From contig JALFJR010000017.1 in the NCBI GenBank assembly GCA_022775005.1, positions 1-64,000 on the forward strand: 64,000 nt of DNA. Direction: 5' to 3'. Each line of letters starts with the position of its first letter. The first letter of the stretch is position 1. Under the pieces are notes generated by a model that saw nothing but the letters and a program-made list of their open reading frames with translations, was not told the origin of the DNA and did not search any database. Shown here piece after piece: positions 21,441-30,720 of the stretch. Made by a program: the position numbers and the translations under genes. The stretch is from Parabacteroides sp. Lineage in GTDB: Bacteria; Bacteroidota; Bacteroidia; Bacteroidales; Tannerellaceae.

Positions 21441-22979
21441 CTATTTCGCATAGCTTACAGCTCTCGTCTCACGGATCACCGTGATCTTTACCTGTCCTGG
21501 ATAAGTCATCTCATCTTGGATCTTCTTTGCTATCTCTGTGGAAAGACTCTCAGTCTGCTTGTCGTCGATCTTGTCAGCCCCCACAATTACGCGCAACTCA
21601 CGACCCGCTTGGATCGCATAGGTCTTAACCACACCGGGATAAGATAATGCCAACTGCTCCAAGTCATTCAGACGCTTGATGTATGCCTCTACAATCTCTC
21701 GACGAGCACCTGGACGCGCTCCAGAGATAGCATCACAAACCTGTACGATCGGAGCCAAGAGAGTCTGCATTTCCACCTCGTCATGGTGAGCCCCCACAGC
21801 ATTGCAAATATCGGCTTTCTCTTTGTATTTCTCACAAAGTTTCATACCCAAAATTGCGTGCGGCAATTCAGGCTCATCATCGGGCACCTTACCAATATCG
21901 TGCAAAAGTCCAGCACGTTTTGCCTTTTTAGGATTCAATCCCAACTCAGCGGCCATGATAGCGCAAAGATTGGCCGTCTCACGGGCATGCTGCAACAGGT
22001 TCTGCCCATAAGAGGAGCGGTATTTCATCTTACCGATCATGCGCACTAACTCCGGATGTAAACCATGCACACCCAAGTCAATCGCCGTACGCTTACCCGT
22101 CTCTACAATCTCGTCCTCAACCTGCTTCTTTACCTTCGTCACAATCTCCTCAATGCGAGCCGGGTGAATACGACCATCCTGCACCAGTTGATGCAAAGCC
22201 AAACGGGCGATCTCCCGACGAACAGGGTCGAAGCCCGACAAGACAATAGCCTCAGGCGTATCATCCACCACAATCTCAATACCAGTAGCGGCCTCAAGAG
22301 CACGGATATTACGTCCCTCACGGCCAATGATGCGTCCCTTAATCTCGTCGGACTCGATATGGAAAACAGAAATAGAATTCTCGATAGCGGTTTCAGTAGC
22401 CACACGCTGAATCGATTGCACCACAATCTTCTTGGCCTCCTTGTTGGCTGTCATCTTGGCCTCCTCTACGATCTCATTGATGTAAGAAGCGGCTTCTGTT
22501 TTCGCCTCGTCTTTCAGCGACTCGATCAAACGCTCCTTAGCCTCATTGGCAGACAAGCCCGAAATAGTTTCAAGATGCTCAATCTCTTTCTGATGCATCC
22601 GCTCCAAGTCCTGTTTCTTCTTTTCTACCAACTCCATCTGAGCGGTCAAGTTCTCCTTCACCGCCTCCACCTCGCCATTCTTGCGCTGCAACTCTTCATG
22701 ACGTTGGTTCAACGACATCTCTCGTTGTTTCAACTTAGCCTCAACGGATTGGATCTTCGCATTGCGTTGAGAGACTTGCTTCTCTAAGTCTGCCTTCAAA
22801 TGAAGAAACTTCTCCTTCACCTCCAACAGCTTGTTCTTCTTGATCACCTCGGCCTCCTTCTCGGCCTCCTTCAGTATGGCTTCATACTTCGACTTTAACG
22901 CATAACGCATGACCACCCAAACGATGCCCCCGCCCAGCAAAAAAGTCGCTAACGATATAATTATCAACGTTCCTGACAT
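21441..22979 (-). CDS. rny: Ribonuclease Y
   Basis: A 512-residue membrane-anchored endoribonuclease that starts mRNA decay. Visible in order are an N-terminal membrane segment (residues 3-25), a long charged coiled coil (about 30-200), a KH domain with [15 protein letters not shown], and an HD domain with metal residues in GLLHDIGKV and GAHHDE. The C-terminal region ends [12 protein letters not shown], as is typical for the family. A terminator separates it from the zapA gene upstream, so it likely has its own promoter in the AT-rich 22980-23013 stretch, where I see no clear consensus. Confidence 0.95.
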   Translation of the reverse strand: MSGTLIIISLATFLLGGGIVWVVMRYALKSKYEAILKEAEKEAEVIKKNKLLEVKEKFLHLKADLEKQVSQRNAKIQSVEAKLKQREMSLNQRHEELQRKNGEVEAVKENLTAQMELVEKKKQDLERMHQKEIEHLETISGLSANEAKERLIESLKDEAKTEAASYINEIVEEAKMTANKEAKKIVVQSIQRVATETAIENSISVFHIESDEIKGRIIGREGRNIRALEAATGIEIVVDDTPEAIVLSGFDPVRREIARLALHQLVQDGRIHPARIEEIVTKVKKQVEDEIVETGKRTAIDLGVHGLHPELVRMIGKMKYRSSYGQNLLQHARETANLCAIMAAELGLNPKKAKRAGLLHDIGKVPDDEPELPHAILGMKLCEKYKEKADICNAVGAHHDEVEMQTLLAPIVQVCDAISGARPGARREIVEAYIKRLNDLEQLALSYPGVVKTYAIQAGRELRVIVGADKIDDKQTESLSTEIAKKIQDEMTYPGQVKITVIRETRAVSYAK

Positions 22980-23013
22980 TTTAATTAATTATTAAACAAC
23001 CATATATAAATAC

Positions 23014-23057
23014 AAAAAAAGCACTACACTATACGGCTATCACCGTATTTGTAGTGC
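23014..23057 (-). terminator. Terminator of the zapB-like/zapA operon
   Basis: GCACTACA and TGTAGTGC, continued by TACGG and CCGTA with a small internal bulge, form a long hairpin. On the minus strand it is followed by seven T. It lies directly after zapA. Confidence 0.85.
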
Positions 23058-23083
23058 GGAAACCTTCTTCAAGCCCTTATATC

Positions 23084-23395
23084 TTATCCCTTCAAATAGT
23101 CTTCCAATTCGTTCGTCAATTGCCGCACTTTCTCCGTAATCGGGGTTGTATCGTGCAGATTCTCCAATTGCAGGTTGGTCAACGAAAGCTGGAAAGCTAC
23201 CATGGCCAACAAATCGTCAGTATCTAATTTTGCCTCCGCAGAGAAATGCTGGCGATATTGCCGAATCTTTCGTTCGATCTCGCTCGCCGCCTTTCGCATG
23301 ACCTCCTCTTCCGAACGTTTTATCCGAAGCTGAAACACATGCCGCTCAGCTATTTTTATCGTTATAAGAAACTCGTCGTCCATCCCACTACTCAT
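23084..23395 (-). CDS. zapA: Cell division protein ZapA
   Basis: The 103-residue protein has the ZapA pattern: an N-terminal beta region (FLITIKIAERHVFQLRI), then long helices forming a dimeric coiled coil (AASEIERKIRQY, LAMVAFQLSLTNLQLE). ZapA bundles FtsZ filaments at the division site. The ATG at 23395 overlaps the stop of the upstream coiled-coil gene by eight bases; an ATG at 23383 is the alternative. A strong terminator follows. Confidence 0.85.
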   Translation of the reverse strand: MSSGMDDEFLITIKIAERHVFQLRIKRSEEEVMRKAASEIERKIRQYRQHFSAEAKLDTDDLLAMVAFQLSLTNLQLENLHDTTPITEKVRQLTNELEDYLKG

Positions 23396-23681
23396 TTAAT
23401 AGTGCGATGCACCTGTCCACTTCCCGCACTAATTTCGACAATCGCATCCGCGCATCTTTCATCTCCTCCTCATTTGCAGAGACGACTTTCGCTGTCAGCA
23501 AATTGTCGAACTTGATTTTCCATGCCGAGACCTCTTCCCTTGTTTGCCGCAACGCCTCCTCCGACCGATTCAACGCATCATCCAGCTCGACAATTTTTTG
23601 CCGCTGCTTATCGCATAGCGCCATCAAATCCCGAACCCGAACCTCAAAAACAGCTAACAATCTATTCTGGTCTTCGGTCAT
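23388..23681 (-). CDS. Small coiled-coil protein, ZapB-like by position
   Basis: This 97-residue protein is almost wholly helical and charged, with heptad-like spacing (LLAVFEVRVRDLMALCDKQ, KIVELDDALNRSEEALRQ). It overlaps zapA by eight bases and shares its promoter. In E. coli the ZapA partner ZapB is a short coiled coil, so a similar role is plausible, but this rests on size and position, not on sequence identity. The ATG at 23681 is chosen; an upstream TTG at 23690 is possible. Confidence 0.7.
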   Translation of the reverse strand: MTEDQNRLLAVFEVRVRDLMALCDKQRQKIVELDDALNRSEEALRQTREEVSAWKIKFDNLLTAKVVSANEEEMKDARMRLSKLVREVDRCIALLNE

Positions 23682-23698
23682 TTTCACCAAATTCTACA

Positions 23699-23730
23699 CA
23701 AAAGTACATGATTGTTTTGAATTAGGCAAA
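23699..23730 (-). promoter_or_regulatory. Promoter of the zapB-like/zapA operon
   Basis: On the minus strand TTTG (23727-23730) and TACTTTTG (23699-23706) are spaced by 20 bases. The -7 box lies 17 bases before the ATG. Confidence 0.8.
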
Positions 23731-23771
23731 GAAGACAAAGAATATTTAAACAGGATAGAGGCAGAAAAATC

Positions 23772-23802
23772 AAAAAGGCCGTTCAATCAAATCGAACAGC
23801 CC
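23772..23802 (-). terminator. Terminator of the small winged-helix gene
   Basis: GGCCGTTC and GAACAGCC pair with one mismatch around a nine-base loop. TTTTTG follows on the minus strand. It lies 29 bases after the stop at 23831. Confidence 0.75.
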
Positions 23803-23830
23803 CTCCTAATCCACCTAAAATACAGGTTGT

Positions 23831-24031
23831 TTACAGCAATGAAACGTAAACGTCGGCATTTTTCTCTGCGAACGCCAACTTGCCCTCCTTGGCTAACCAG
23901 CCCAGAGCAGCATAGACATCTTTCTCTGTCTTGATTTTTGTGGCTTTCTTCAACGCCTTTACACTCATCTCGCCGCCTTCATTCAACGCATTCCATACCA
24001 AGCCGGCATTCGTTCCAATTGTTTCGATCAT
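23831..24031 (-). CDS. Small winged helix-turn-helix protein (DUF2582-like)
   Basis: This 66-residue protein consists of one winged-helix domain: MIETIGTNAGLVWNALNE, then a recognition-helix region (MSVKALKKATKI) and KDVYAALGWLAKEGKLAFAE, ending in a short wing. It matches the DUF2582-type domain common in Bacteroidota. The start is set at the ATG at 24031, close after a consensus promoter; the longer upstream frame lacks support. It stands alone between its own promoter and terminator. The DNA or protein partner is unknown. Confidence 0.85.
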   Translation of the reverse strand: MIETIGTNAGLVWNALNEGGEMSVKALKKATKIKTEKDVYAALGWLAKEGKLAFAEKNADVYVSLL

Positions 24032-24064
24032 GTTTTGTTGTCTATTAATTAATGATTTACGCCA

Positions 24065-24094
24065 CAAAGGTAGAGAATATCCGACTTATACAAA
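24065..24094 (-). promoter_or_regulatory. Promoter of the small winged-helix gene
   Basis: On the minus strand TTTG (24091-24094) and TACCTTTG (24065-24072) are spaced by 18 bases. The leader is about 27 bases. Confidence 0.8.
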
Positions 24095-24167
24095 AAATCG
24101 ACTATGTTATTTAGCATAAATTAGGCCCAAATTAGTGTATATAACTATTATTAACAAGAATACAGAC

Positions 24168-24848
24168 TCATTTTTCTCCATTGCGACATCCAACCTGCAA
24201 CATCTCTATGTTTTCAGCTGAGGCATATCGCCTTAATAAATCCAGGGCGTACTCACCGGTATCCGATAATCCTTCAGAACCTGAATAACCATTTATAATC
24301 ATTAAAAGAGAAGTCGTGTTCATCGTGATCTTTGTACGCTCCTCATCGCTCGTTGGTGTACCAATGCCTCCCAAACGATCCCGATAAACGGGCAGACCCG
24401 CAATATTCAGGACTCCCCTTCCGATGCCTGTGTAAAGTTCACCCTCCTGGCCAACCCCCAAGGTCAAATCGCCCTCAATCTTATCCGCATCGAACCCACC
24501 GATAGAATAACCCGTCCGAATGGAAACCAAATTGATCAAATCTACCAAGGTATCAATACGATACAGCGGCATACCACGCAAGATCCGACGCCTCAACGCC
24601 TCGGCTGAGGGACGATAGCGATTCGGGTCCTTTCCCAGCTGTTTATAGGCGGTTCGTGTTGCCTTGATCGGCGCCCATTTATTGATCTCCTCTATGCGGC
24701 AAGCTGCCTTGATCATAGCCTCTTCCGCAGCAATCTCTTGCCATAGCGCCACGTCTGAAGGGCTATTTTTCACCTGGCAAGCAATGGCCAACACCCTCAA
24801 ATCCGGGCAAGACGCCTGGATCTCCGGAGATAATTCAATCTGTATCAT
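24168..24848 (-). CDS. Stand-alone B3/B4 (PheT editing-like) domain protein
   Basis: This 226-residue protein is a free-standing relative of the B3/B4 domain of phenylalanyl-tRNA synthetase beta (KATRTAYKQLGKDPNRYRPS, LVSIRTGYSIGGFDADKI, SLLMIINGYSG). Related free-standing proteins are thought to hydrolyse mischarged tRNA or free aminoacyl species, but no activity can be shown here. It is eight bases after pgeF and is the last gene of the hpt-adk-obgE-pgeF operon. No terminator is obvious in 24032-24167. Confidence 0.85.
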   Translation of the reverse strand: MIQIELSPEIQASCPDLRVLAIACQVKNSPSDVALWQEIAAEEAMIKAACRIEEINKWAPIKATRTAYKQLGKDPNRYRPSAEALRRRILRGMPLYRIDTLVDLINLVSIRTGYSIGGFDADKIEGDLTLGVGQEGELYTGIGRGVLNIAGLPVYRDRLGGIGTPTSDEERTKITMNTTSLLMIINGYSGSEGLSDTGEYALDLLRRYASAENIEMLQVGCRNGEK

Positions 24849-24856
24849 ATCTTCAA

Positions 24857-25672
24857 CTACGCTTTAAAAATACCTGAAACGATTCGACCGCTCCGCACAC
24901 CCAAGCGTCTGGCCGAAAAGAAATGCTCCCATTGGGTATAGGTGCAAATGCCTGCAATCTCAATATGACCGGCCTCCACGCCAACTTCCATCAACTGCCA
25001 ACGGTTAGCACCCCATAAATCAATGTGGGCTTTCCCATTGTTCGGATCACGACGCATCAGCCGATAAACCGGCATACCTGCCGACGAAAAGGCCTCCACA
25101 ACCTCCTCACCCACTTCGAAAGCAGCCTGCGAGATGGAAGGCCCGATCCCTGCCCTTACCTGAGCAGGATCACAGCCAAACATTGTTTGCAAACAGCGCA
25201 CTGCCTTTTGGGCAATACCCTTCACAGCTCCTCGCCATCCAGCATGGATAGCGGCCACTACTCCTTGATCAGGTGCATACAACAGCAAAGGCACACAATC
25301 AGCCGTGGAGACAGCCACACACACTTGCGGCTCGGCCGTCACTAAACCATCCACCCCTTCCAAGAGTTGCCGTTGCTCGGCCATTGGTTTCATCAGGAAA
25401 TCGGCATCAATCGTCAGCAAGCAATCCTCATGCGTCTGATGCGGCATTACAATCCGTGCCACCGGCAAGCCAATTCGCTCCGACAGGATAGCCAAATTTC
25501 GCCGCACTGCCTCCGGATCATCCTCTGTATAAAGACCGGGATTCATCGACCCATAAGCCATCCCCCTACTGACACCACCTTGACGAGTAGTGAAAAAATG
25601 AGAAATGCCACGGCACTCCTCCAACAGAGGTAGCCGCAGCATTTCCTTTTGAAATACCTTATTATTATTCAT
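24857..25672 (-). CDS. pgeF: Peptidoglycan editing factor PgeF (YfiH/LACC1 family)
   Basis: The 271-residue protein has the family's metal site: His in MPHQTH, Cys in [13 protein letters not shown] and His in [13 protein letters not shown]. Bacterial PgeF has purine-nucleoside and oxidase-like activity and prevents wrong serine incorporation into the peptidoglycan stem peptide. The ATG at 25672 ([11 protein letters not shown]) overlaps the obgE stop by eight bases. The longer frame is only the obgE tail read out of frame. It sits between obgE and the B3/B4 gene. Confidence 0.9.
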   Translation of the reverse strand: MNNNKVFQKEMLRLPLLEECRGISHFFTTRQGGVSRGMAYGSMNPGLYTEDDPEAVRRNLAILSERIGLPVARIVMPHQTHEDCLLTIDADFLMKPMAEQRQLLEGVDGLVTAEPQVCVAVSTADCVPLLLYAPDQGVVAAIHAGWRGAVKGIAQKAVRCLQTMFGCDPAQVRAGIGPSISQAAFEVGEEVVEAFSSAGMPVYRLMRRDPNNGKAHIDLWGANRWQLMEVGVEAGHIEIAGICTYTQWEHFFSARRLGVRSGRIVSGIFKA

Positions 25673-26810
25673 CTTCGTCGTCCCAATATTCCTCATACTC
25701 CTCATCGTCATCCAACTCATCCTCATCGACCGGCACGACATAATCATCCTCCTCATCAAACACCAGCGCATTCACGTCGATATTCTTATGCACGATGCGT
25801 TCCGCCTCGTGGAACGATTCCTCGTTCAAGGCTTTCCATAGCATGTCTTTCAGTTCCGTAATGCCCATGCCCGCCACGGCTGAGATAAAGAGATGCGGAA
25901 CATCTTCTGGCAGATCTTCCGAGAGGGCCTCAATCAATTCATCATCCAGCAAATCACTTTTGGTGATAGCCAGCACACGAGGTTTGTCCAACAAGTCGGG
26001 ATTGTATTTCTCTAACTCGTTGCTTAAGATCCCATACTCCTTGCGGATATCATCCGTATCTGCAGGCACCATAAAAAGCAACAAAGAGTTCCGCTCGATA
26101 TGTCGTAAAAAACGTAATCCCAATCCTTTACCCTCGCTTGCACCCTCAATGATACCAGGAATATCCGCCATGACAAACGAACGGTTGTCTCGGTAGCTCA
26201 CGATACCCAAGTTGGGTTCCAAAGTCGTGAAAGGATAGTTGGCGATCTTTGGCTTAGCCGCTGAGACCACCGAGAGCAACGTAGATTTACCCGCATTCGG
26301 AAAACCTACCAAACCCACATCGGCCAACAACTTCAGCTGGAGAATCACGGTACGTTCTTGTGATGGCTCACCGGGTTGCGCATAGCGAGGAGCCTGATTG
26401 GTAGAAGTCTTGAAATTGAAATTACCCAATCCGCCACGACCACCCTTCAGCAACATCACCTGCTGCCCATCTTCCGTCACGTCGCACAGATACTCACCCG
26501 TGTCCGCATCGTAAACCACCGTACCACAAGGTACCTCAATCACCCGATCCTCACCATCCTTGCCCGAACTACGTTTCGCACTTCCGCTCTCGCCATTCGT
26601 CGCCAAGATATGACGCTCAAATTTCAAATGGAGCAATGTCCAATAGTTACGATTGCCCCGGAGATAGATATGACCTCCTCGTCCTCCATCGCCCCCGTCG
26701 GGTCCCCCTTTCGGAATATACTTCTCGCGGCGGAAGTGAGAAGATCCCCTGCCTCCCTTTCCTGAGCGGCAATAGATCTTGACATAATCTACAAAGTTCG
26801 ATTCAGCCAT
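25665..26810 (-). CDS. obgE: GTPase ObgE/CgtA
   Basis: The 381-residue protein has the glycine-rich Obg fold (residues 3-160, with [18 protein letters not shown]) and a GTPase domain with G1 [12 protein letters not shown]3 [12 protein letters not shown] and G4 TKSD. A very acidic tail (about 350-381) replaces the OCT domain, as in many Bacteroidota. Obg takes part in 50S ribosome assembly and stress responses. It is 12 bases after adk and overlaps pgeF by eight bases. Confidence 0.95.
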   Translation of the reverse strand: MAESNFVDYVKIYCRSGKGGRGSSHFRREKYIPKGGPDGGDGGRGGHIYLRGNRNYWTLLHLKFERHILATNGESGSAKRSSGKDGEDRVIEVPCGTVVYDADTGEYLCDVTEDGQQVMLLKGGRGGLGNFNFKTSTNQAPRYAQPGEPSQERTVILQLKLLADVGLVGFPNAGKSTLLSVVSAAKPKIANYPFTTLEPNLGIVSYRDNRSFVMADIPGIIEGASEGKGLGLRFLRHIERNSLLLFMVPADTDDIRKEYGILSNELEKYNPDLLDKPRVLAITKSDLLDDELIEALSEDLPEDVPHLFISAVAGMGITELKDMLWKALNEESFHEAERIVHKNIDVNALVFDEEDDYVVPVDEDELDDDEEYEEYWDDEDE

Positions 26811-26822
26811 TCTCTTGTCAAA

Positions 26823-27392
26823 TTACAAATTATTGATCGCCTCCTTGATACGGCCAAAGATTTCCTCGATCGTGCCCATACCCTGGATAGCCACATGCTT
26901 ACCCTCACCTACATAGTAATCGGCCAACGGGGCGGTTTGCGTATGGTAAACCTCCAAACGAGACTTGATCGTCTCCAAGTTGTCATCCGAGCGACCAGAT
27001 ACCTTACCACGCTCCAACAGACGCTTTACCAACTCATCCTCATCAACCTGCAAATTCAGCATCACAGAGACATCTGTGCCACGCTCGTTGAGCATCTGCT
27101 TTAACGCCTTTGCCTGCGGAATCGTACGGGGGAAACCATCGAAGATCACACCCTTCGCCGGCTTCTTGCTATCCAATACATTGGCCAACATATTCACAAT
27201 CAACTCATCGGGAACCAACTGACCCTTCTCGATATAATCCTTAGCGATTTTACCCAACTCGGTCTCTGCCTTCATCTCACCACGAAGCACATCACCAGTA
27301 GAGATATGATCCAAACCGTACTCTTTAATAATCAATTCGCTCTGTGTGCCCTTACCTGAACCTGGAGCACCAAAAATAACTACATTCAACAT
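26823..27392 (-). CDS. adk: Adenylate kinase
   Basis: A 189-residue short-type adenylate kinase. The P-loop is GAPGSGKGTQSE, the AMP-binding motifs are ISTGDVLRGE and FDGFPRTIPQA, and the LID is of the short type without a zinc site (RLLERGKVSGRSDDNLETI shown in part). It catalyses ATP + AMP to 2 ADP. It lies 59 bases after hpt and 12 bases before obgE, in the same operon. Confidence 0.95.
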   Translation of the reverse strand: MLNVVIFGAPGSGKGTQSELIIKEYGLDHISTGDVLRGEMKAETELGKIAKDYIEKGQLVPDELIVNMLANVLDSKKPAKGVIFDGFPRTIPQAKALKQMLNERGTDVSVMLNLQVDEDELVKRLLERGKVSGRSDDNLETIKSRLEVYHTQTAPLADYYVGEGKHVAIQGMGTIEEIFGRIKEAINNL

Positions 27393-27451
27393 AATTTCCT
27401 TGTTTCTATCTATTCTGTATATAATCGTAATCTATTCCACAAAAAATGCGC

Positions 27452-27991
27452 TTACTCCTCGACCACTTGGTATATGTCCCGATAAGCACGCCCCATCTCA
27501 TCATAGTCCAATCCATGTCCTACGATAAAAGCGGGGGGTATCTGCAAACCCACATAATCCGGCTTCAGATCCACCTTCAACGACTCCGGCTTGAACAGCA
27601 TCGTTGCCAAACGCACGTCCTCCGCACCTTGCTCACGAAGCTTAGCCATTACCCGGCTCATCGTAAAGCCCGTGTCGATAATGTCTTCTAACAAGATCAC
27701 CGTACGTCCTTTCACGTCCACTGCAATCGGCATTATCTCTTGCAAAACGCCCGTGCTCGAAGTGCCCGCATACGAGGAATAACGGGCGAAAGTCAACTCA
27801 TAAGCCCCGTTCAACGCTCGCATTAAGTCTGCGACAAACATAAATGCTCCATTCAAGACACCCACAAAAAGTGGATGTTTTCCAGCCATGTCTGACACAA
27901 TCTGTTGAGCCATCCGATCCACAGCCTTTTGAATCTCAGCCTCCGTGATGAACAACTCAAAATCCTTGTCTCTTAGGTGAATTCTCCGCAT
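27452..27991 (-). CDS. hpt: Hypoxanthine phosphoribosyltransferase
   Basis: The 179-residue protein has the PRPP-binding motif VILLEDIIDTGFTM, the flexible-loop region ARYSSYAGTSSTG, and FIVGHGLDYDEMGR, which binds the purine. It salvages hypoxanthine, and probably guanine, to IMP or GMP. It is the first gene of an operon with adk and obgE and has a full consensus promoter. The neighbouring genes share a purine-nucleotide theme (hpt, adk). Confidence 0.93.
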   Translation of the reverse strand: MRRIHLRDKDFELFITEAEIQKAVDRMAQQIVSDMAGKHPLFVGVLNGAFMFVADLMRALNGAYELTFARYSSYAGTSSTGVLQEIMPIAVDVKGRTVILLEDIIDTGFTMSRVMAKLREQGAEDVRLATMLFKPESLKVDLKPDYVGLQIPPAFIVGHGLDYDEMGRAYRDIYQVVEE

Positions 27992-28014
27992 ACCTAATTC
28001 TTATTATTGAGCGG

Positions 28015-28045
28015 CAAAATTAAACAATTTCTGAGGAAGAACAAA
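28015..28045 (-). promoter_or_regulatory. Promoter of the hpt-adk-obgE-pgeF operon
   Basis: On the minus strand TTTG (28042-28045) and TAATTTTG (28015-28022) are spaced by 19 bases, 23 bases before the hpt ATG. Confidence 0.8.
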
Positions 28046-28074
28046 AAACATTAGCAAGTTCCGAAAGTTTATTA

Positions 28075-28082
28075 TACATTTG
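28075..28082 (+). promoter_or_regulatory. -7 box of the NAD(P)HX repair operon
   Basis: TACATTTG matches the -7 consensus 32 bases before the ATG at 28115. No clear -33 TTTG is present. It diverges from the hpt promoter. Confidence 0.55.
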
Positions 28083-28114
28083 CCCAAATCAAAAATTCAC
28101 GGTTACCGATTCTT

Positions 28115-29641
28115 ATGTTTAAGATATTCGCTACAGATAAAGTAAAAGAGCTTGATCAATATACGATTGTACATGAACCAATCAGCTCAATTGATTTAGT
28201 GGAGCGTGCTGCTTTTATGTTTGTGCAGGACTTTTGCCGCCACTACTCCAAACAGCAACGAGTCATCATTTTTGCCGGGCAAGGCAACAACGGTGCGGAT
28301 GCGTTGGCTATCGCTCGCCTATTAAAAGAAGAGATGTTCAAACGGGTTGAGACCTATCTATTTAACCCGACGGATCATCTGTCAGAAGATTGCGAGCGCA
28401 ACAAACAACGACTTTTGGCTACCGAGCAAGTGGAGTTCACCGAGGTGGGACGAGGAGATTTCGACTTGCCTGAGATTGACGAACACGACATCATCATCGA
28501 CGGATTGTTTGGCTCCGGATTGAATCGCCCATTGGCTGGAGGATTCGCCGCTTTGGCCAACTTCATCAATGAGACCGATGCTGAGGTGGTTGCTATCGAC
28601 ATACCCTCCGGACTCTTCGGAGAAGACAATAGAGGCAACAACCCGGAAGCCATTGTGAAAGCGAACGTAACCCTTACGTTTGGGTTCCCTAAATTAGCCT
28701 TTTTCTTACCAGAGAATGCCGAGTTCGTAGGCGAATGGCGTGTGCTTGACATTGGTATTCACCCAAGCATCATCGAACAAACCAATACACCCTATTATAT
28801 GGTAGAGGAGGAAGAGATCTCTGCCACACTTTTGCCACGTAACCGTTTTGCTCATAAAGGTACTTTTGGCCATGCCCTATTGCTGGCCGGGAGCAAAGGC
28901 AAGATGGGCGCAGCCCTTTTAGCAGCCAAAGCCTGCCTGCGCAGTGGAGCCGGATTGTTGACAGCTCATATCCCTTACCGGGGAGAGACTATCTTCCAAA
29001 CAGCCTTTCCCGAAGCCATGTTGAGTTTCGACACGCATCCCGATTACCTGACCACAGCACCAGACACCAGCAGCTATGCAGCCATCGGTATGGGACCAGG
29101 TTTAGGGCAGCACATGGAATCGGCGGCAGTCATCGAAAGAGTCTTAGGTAACTATAACAAGCCGGTCGTAATCGATGCGGATGCCATTAACATTATTGCT
29201 TCCAATAAGGATCTATTGAACAAGATTCCAGCTCGTAGCATCTTGACTCCTCACCCGAAAGAGTTCGATCGTTTGGTAGGAGAGTGTGCAACAGCATACG
29301 AGCGATTACTCAAAGCACAGTCATTTGCTATGGAACACAAACTGACTATTGTTTTGAAAGGAGCCTACACGGCAACCTGCACAGCCACCGGAAACATCTA
29401 TTTCAACAGCTGCGGTAATCCAGGTATGGCGACAGCTGGCAGTGGCGATGTGTTGACTGGCGTGATCTTAGGTTTATTGGCACAGGGTTACACACCAGAA
29501 ACAGCCGCTGTAGATGCCGTATTCCTGCATGCTACAGCAGGCGATTTAGCCGCACATGGTGAAGGATGTGCCGAGGAGAGCCTCATTGCCAGCGACTTGA
29601 TTCGTATGCTTCCGACCGCATTCAAGGTAATTCATCGATGA
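28115..29641 (+). CDS. nnr: Bifunctional NAD(P)H-hydrate epimerase / ADP-dependent dehydratase
   Basis: A 508-residue fusion. The N-terminal epimerase domain (about 1-220) has FAGQGNNGADALAIARLL and DGLFGSGLNRPLAGG. The C-terminal dehydratase domain (about 235-505) has the ribokinase-like nucleotide site GNPGMATAGSGDVLTGVI and a GMGPGLGQ motif. Together they repair hydrated NADH and NADPH. The stop overlaps the start of the next gene (ATGA at 29638), so the lipoprotein downstream is translated with it. Confidence 0.95.
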   Translation: MFKIFATDKVKELDQYTIVHEPISSIDLVERAAFMFVQDFCRHYSKQQRVIIFAGQGNNGADALAIARLLKEEMFKRVETYLFNPTDHLSEDCERNKQRLLATEQVEFTEVGRGDFDLPEIDEHDIIIDGLFGSGLNRPLAGGFAALANFINETDAEVVAIDIPSGLFGEDNRGNNPEAIVKANVTLTFGFPKLAFFLPENAEFVGEWRVLDIGIHPSIIEQTNTPYYMVEEEEISATLLPRNRFAHKGTFGHALLLAGSKGKMGAALLAAKACLRSGAGLLTAHIPYRGETIFQTAFPEAMLSFDTHPDYLTTAPDTSSYAAIGMGPGLGQHMESAAVIERVLGNYNKPVVIDADAINIIASNKDLLNKIPARSILTPHPKEFDRLVGECATAYERLLKAQSFAMEHKLTIVLKGAYTATCTATGNIYFNSCGNPGMATAGSGDVLTGVILGLLAQGYTPETAAVDAVFLHATAGDLAAHGEGCAEESLIASDLIRMLPTAFKVIHR

Positions 29642-30624
29642 CACATCAGACGCAAGTCATACTGGCCGTACTCTACTGCTTGACAGGAGTTTTTTTCTCT
29701 TGTCAAGCAGGCTCAGCGGCTACCTCTTCAAAAGCCCAAGAAAGGCGCCAATTTGAGTTAGTGACGGTTCCCAATCAGCTTGAAGCACCAGCTGAAAGAG
29801 CTGATTGGTTAGCGCTACACTACTGGGACAGATTTGACTTCACCGACACGACCGACATCCGAGGGACACTTTTTTTTGAGCAGGCGTTAAGCGACTACCT
29901 CTACATCCTGCAACATGCCTCACCCGAACAACAGGCAGAAGGACTGAAAGCACTATTGCGGAAAGCAGAGACAGGCTACCGACCGAACAGCACAAACACC
30001 TCTACCCAACCCGCCCTCCAAAAAGCCTTCCTGAACCGCCTGGATGAATTACTTGAGGAGTATTTGGCTTTCAGTTATTCGCCTATGCAAGACAATGAAA
30101 TGTACATTGCTGTGCTCGAATATATCACTCAATCTACCAGCTGGAGCGAGGAGGAGAAAATCCGACCATCTATTCTTTTAGAGCTGTGCCTCAAGAACCG
30201 GAAAGGGACACTTGCGACAGACTTCGATTATGCGTTGGCAGACGGCACAATGAGTCACCTTTACGCTCTTTCCTCCCCCTACCTGATTCTCTTTTTCTAT
30301 GATCCGGAATGCGCTCATTGCCAGCAACAAATCGACCAAATGAAGCAATCCACCGTACTTAACGAGGCTTTATCGAAGCAAGAACTCCACATCCTCACCA
30401 TCTATCCCTATGCCGATGTCGAGGCTTGGCGATCCAGTCTTACCAACCTCCCATCCCAATGGATCAACTGCTACAACCCAGAGAGCACCATCCTAAGCGA
30501 TGAGCTTTATGAGTTGAAAATCACTCCAGCACTCTACCTGCTCGACGACCAGAAACGAGTACTCGTGCGAGAAGGAAACCTGTCTGAGATTGAGCAAGCC
30601 TTAATCCCAGCCTGCGAGCATTAA
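29638..30624 (+). CDS. DUF5106 domain thioredoxin-like lipoprotein
   Basis: The 328-residue protein has a lipoprotein signal with lipobox FFSC at about residue 22. A helical DUF5106 region follows (about 60-190), then a thioredoxin fold with the redox motif CAHC in FYDPECAHCQQQI. A disulfide reductase or sensor in the periplasm or on the outer membrane is likely. The start is the ATG that overlaps the nnr stop; the longer frame runs through the nnr gene. The pairing with nnr is probably only shared transcription. Confidence 0.85.
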   Translation: MTHQTQVILAVLYCLTGVFFSCQAGSAATSSKAQERRQFELVTVPNQLEAPAERADWLALHYWDRFDFTDTTDIRGTLFFEQALSDYLYILQHASPEQQAEGLKALLRKAETGYRPNSTNTSTQPALQKAFLNRLDELLEEYLAFSYSPMQDNEMYIAVLEYITQSTSWSEEEKIRPSILLELCLKNRKGTLATDFDYALADGTMSHLYALSSPYLILFFYDPECAHCQQQIDQMKQSTVLNEALSKQELHILTIYPYADVEAWRSSLTNLPSQWINCYNPESTILSDELYELKITPALYLLDDQKRVLVREGNLSEIEQALIPACEH

Positions 30625-30664
30625 AAAATAGGGCACGGCAAGGAGCCGAATAAAATATTTTATG

Positions 30665-30672
30665 TAAGTTTG
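30665..30672 (+). promoter_or_regulatory. -7 box of pgk
   Basis: TAAGTTTG fits the -7 consensus, 49 bases before the pgk ATG. The -33 region has no TTTG. The leader is AT-rich. Confidence 0.5.
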
Positions 30673-30720
30673 CAAGCGTTTTAAGCGAACATATTTAACT
30701 GTATATTTAACATAGTAATT

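Noticed and set aside
22980..23083. 6S RNA gene between zapA and rny, by analogy with gammaproteobacteria
   Set aside because: The gap is only 104 bases, and its hairpin with a T run is explained as a terminator.
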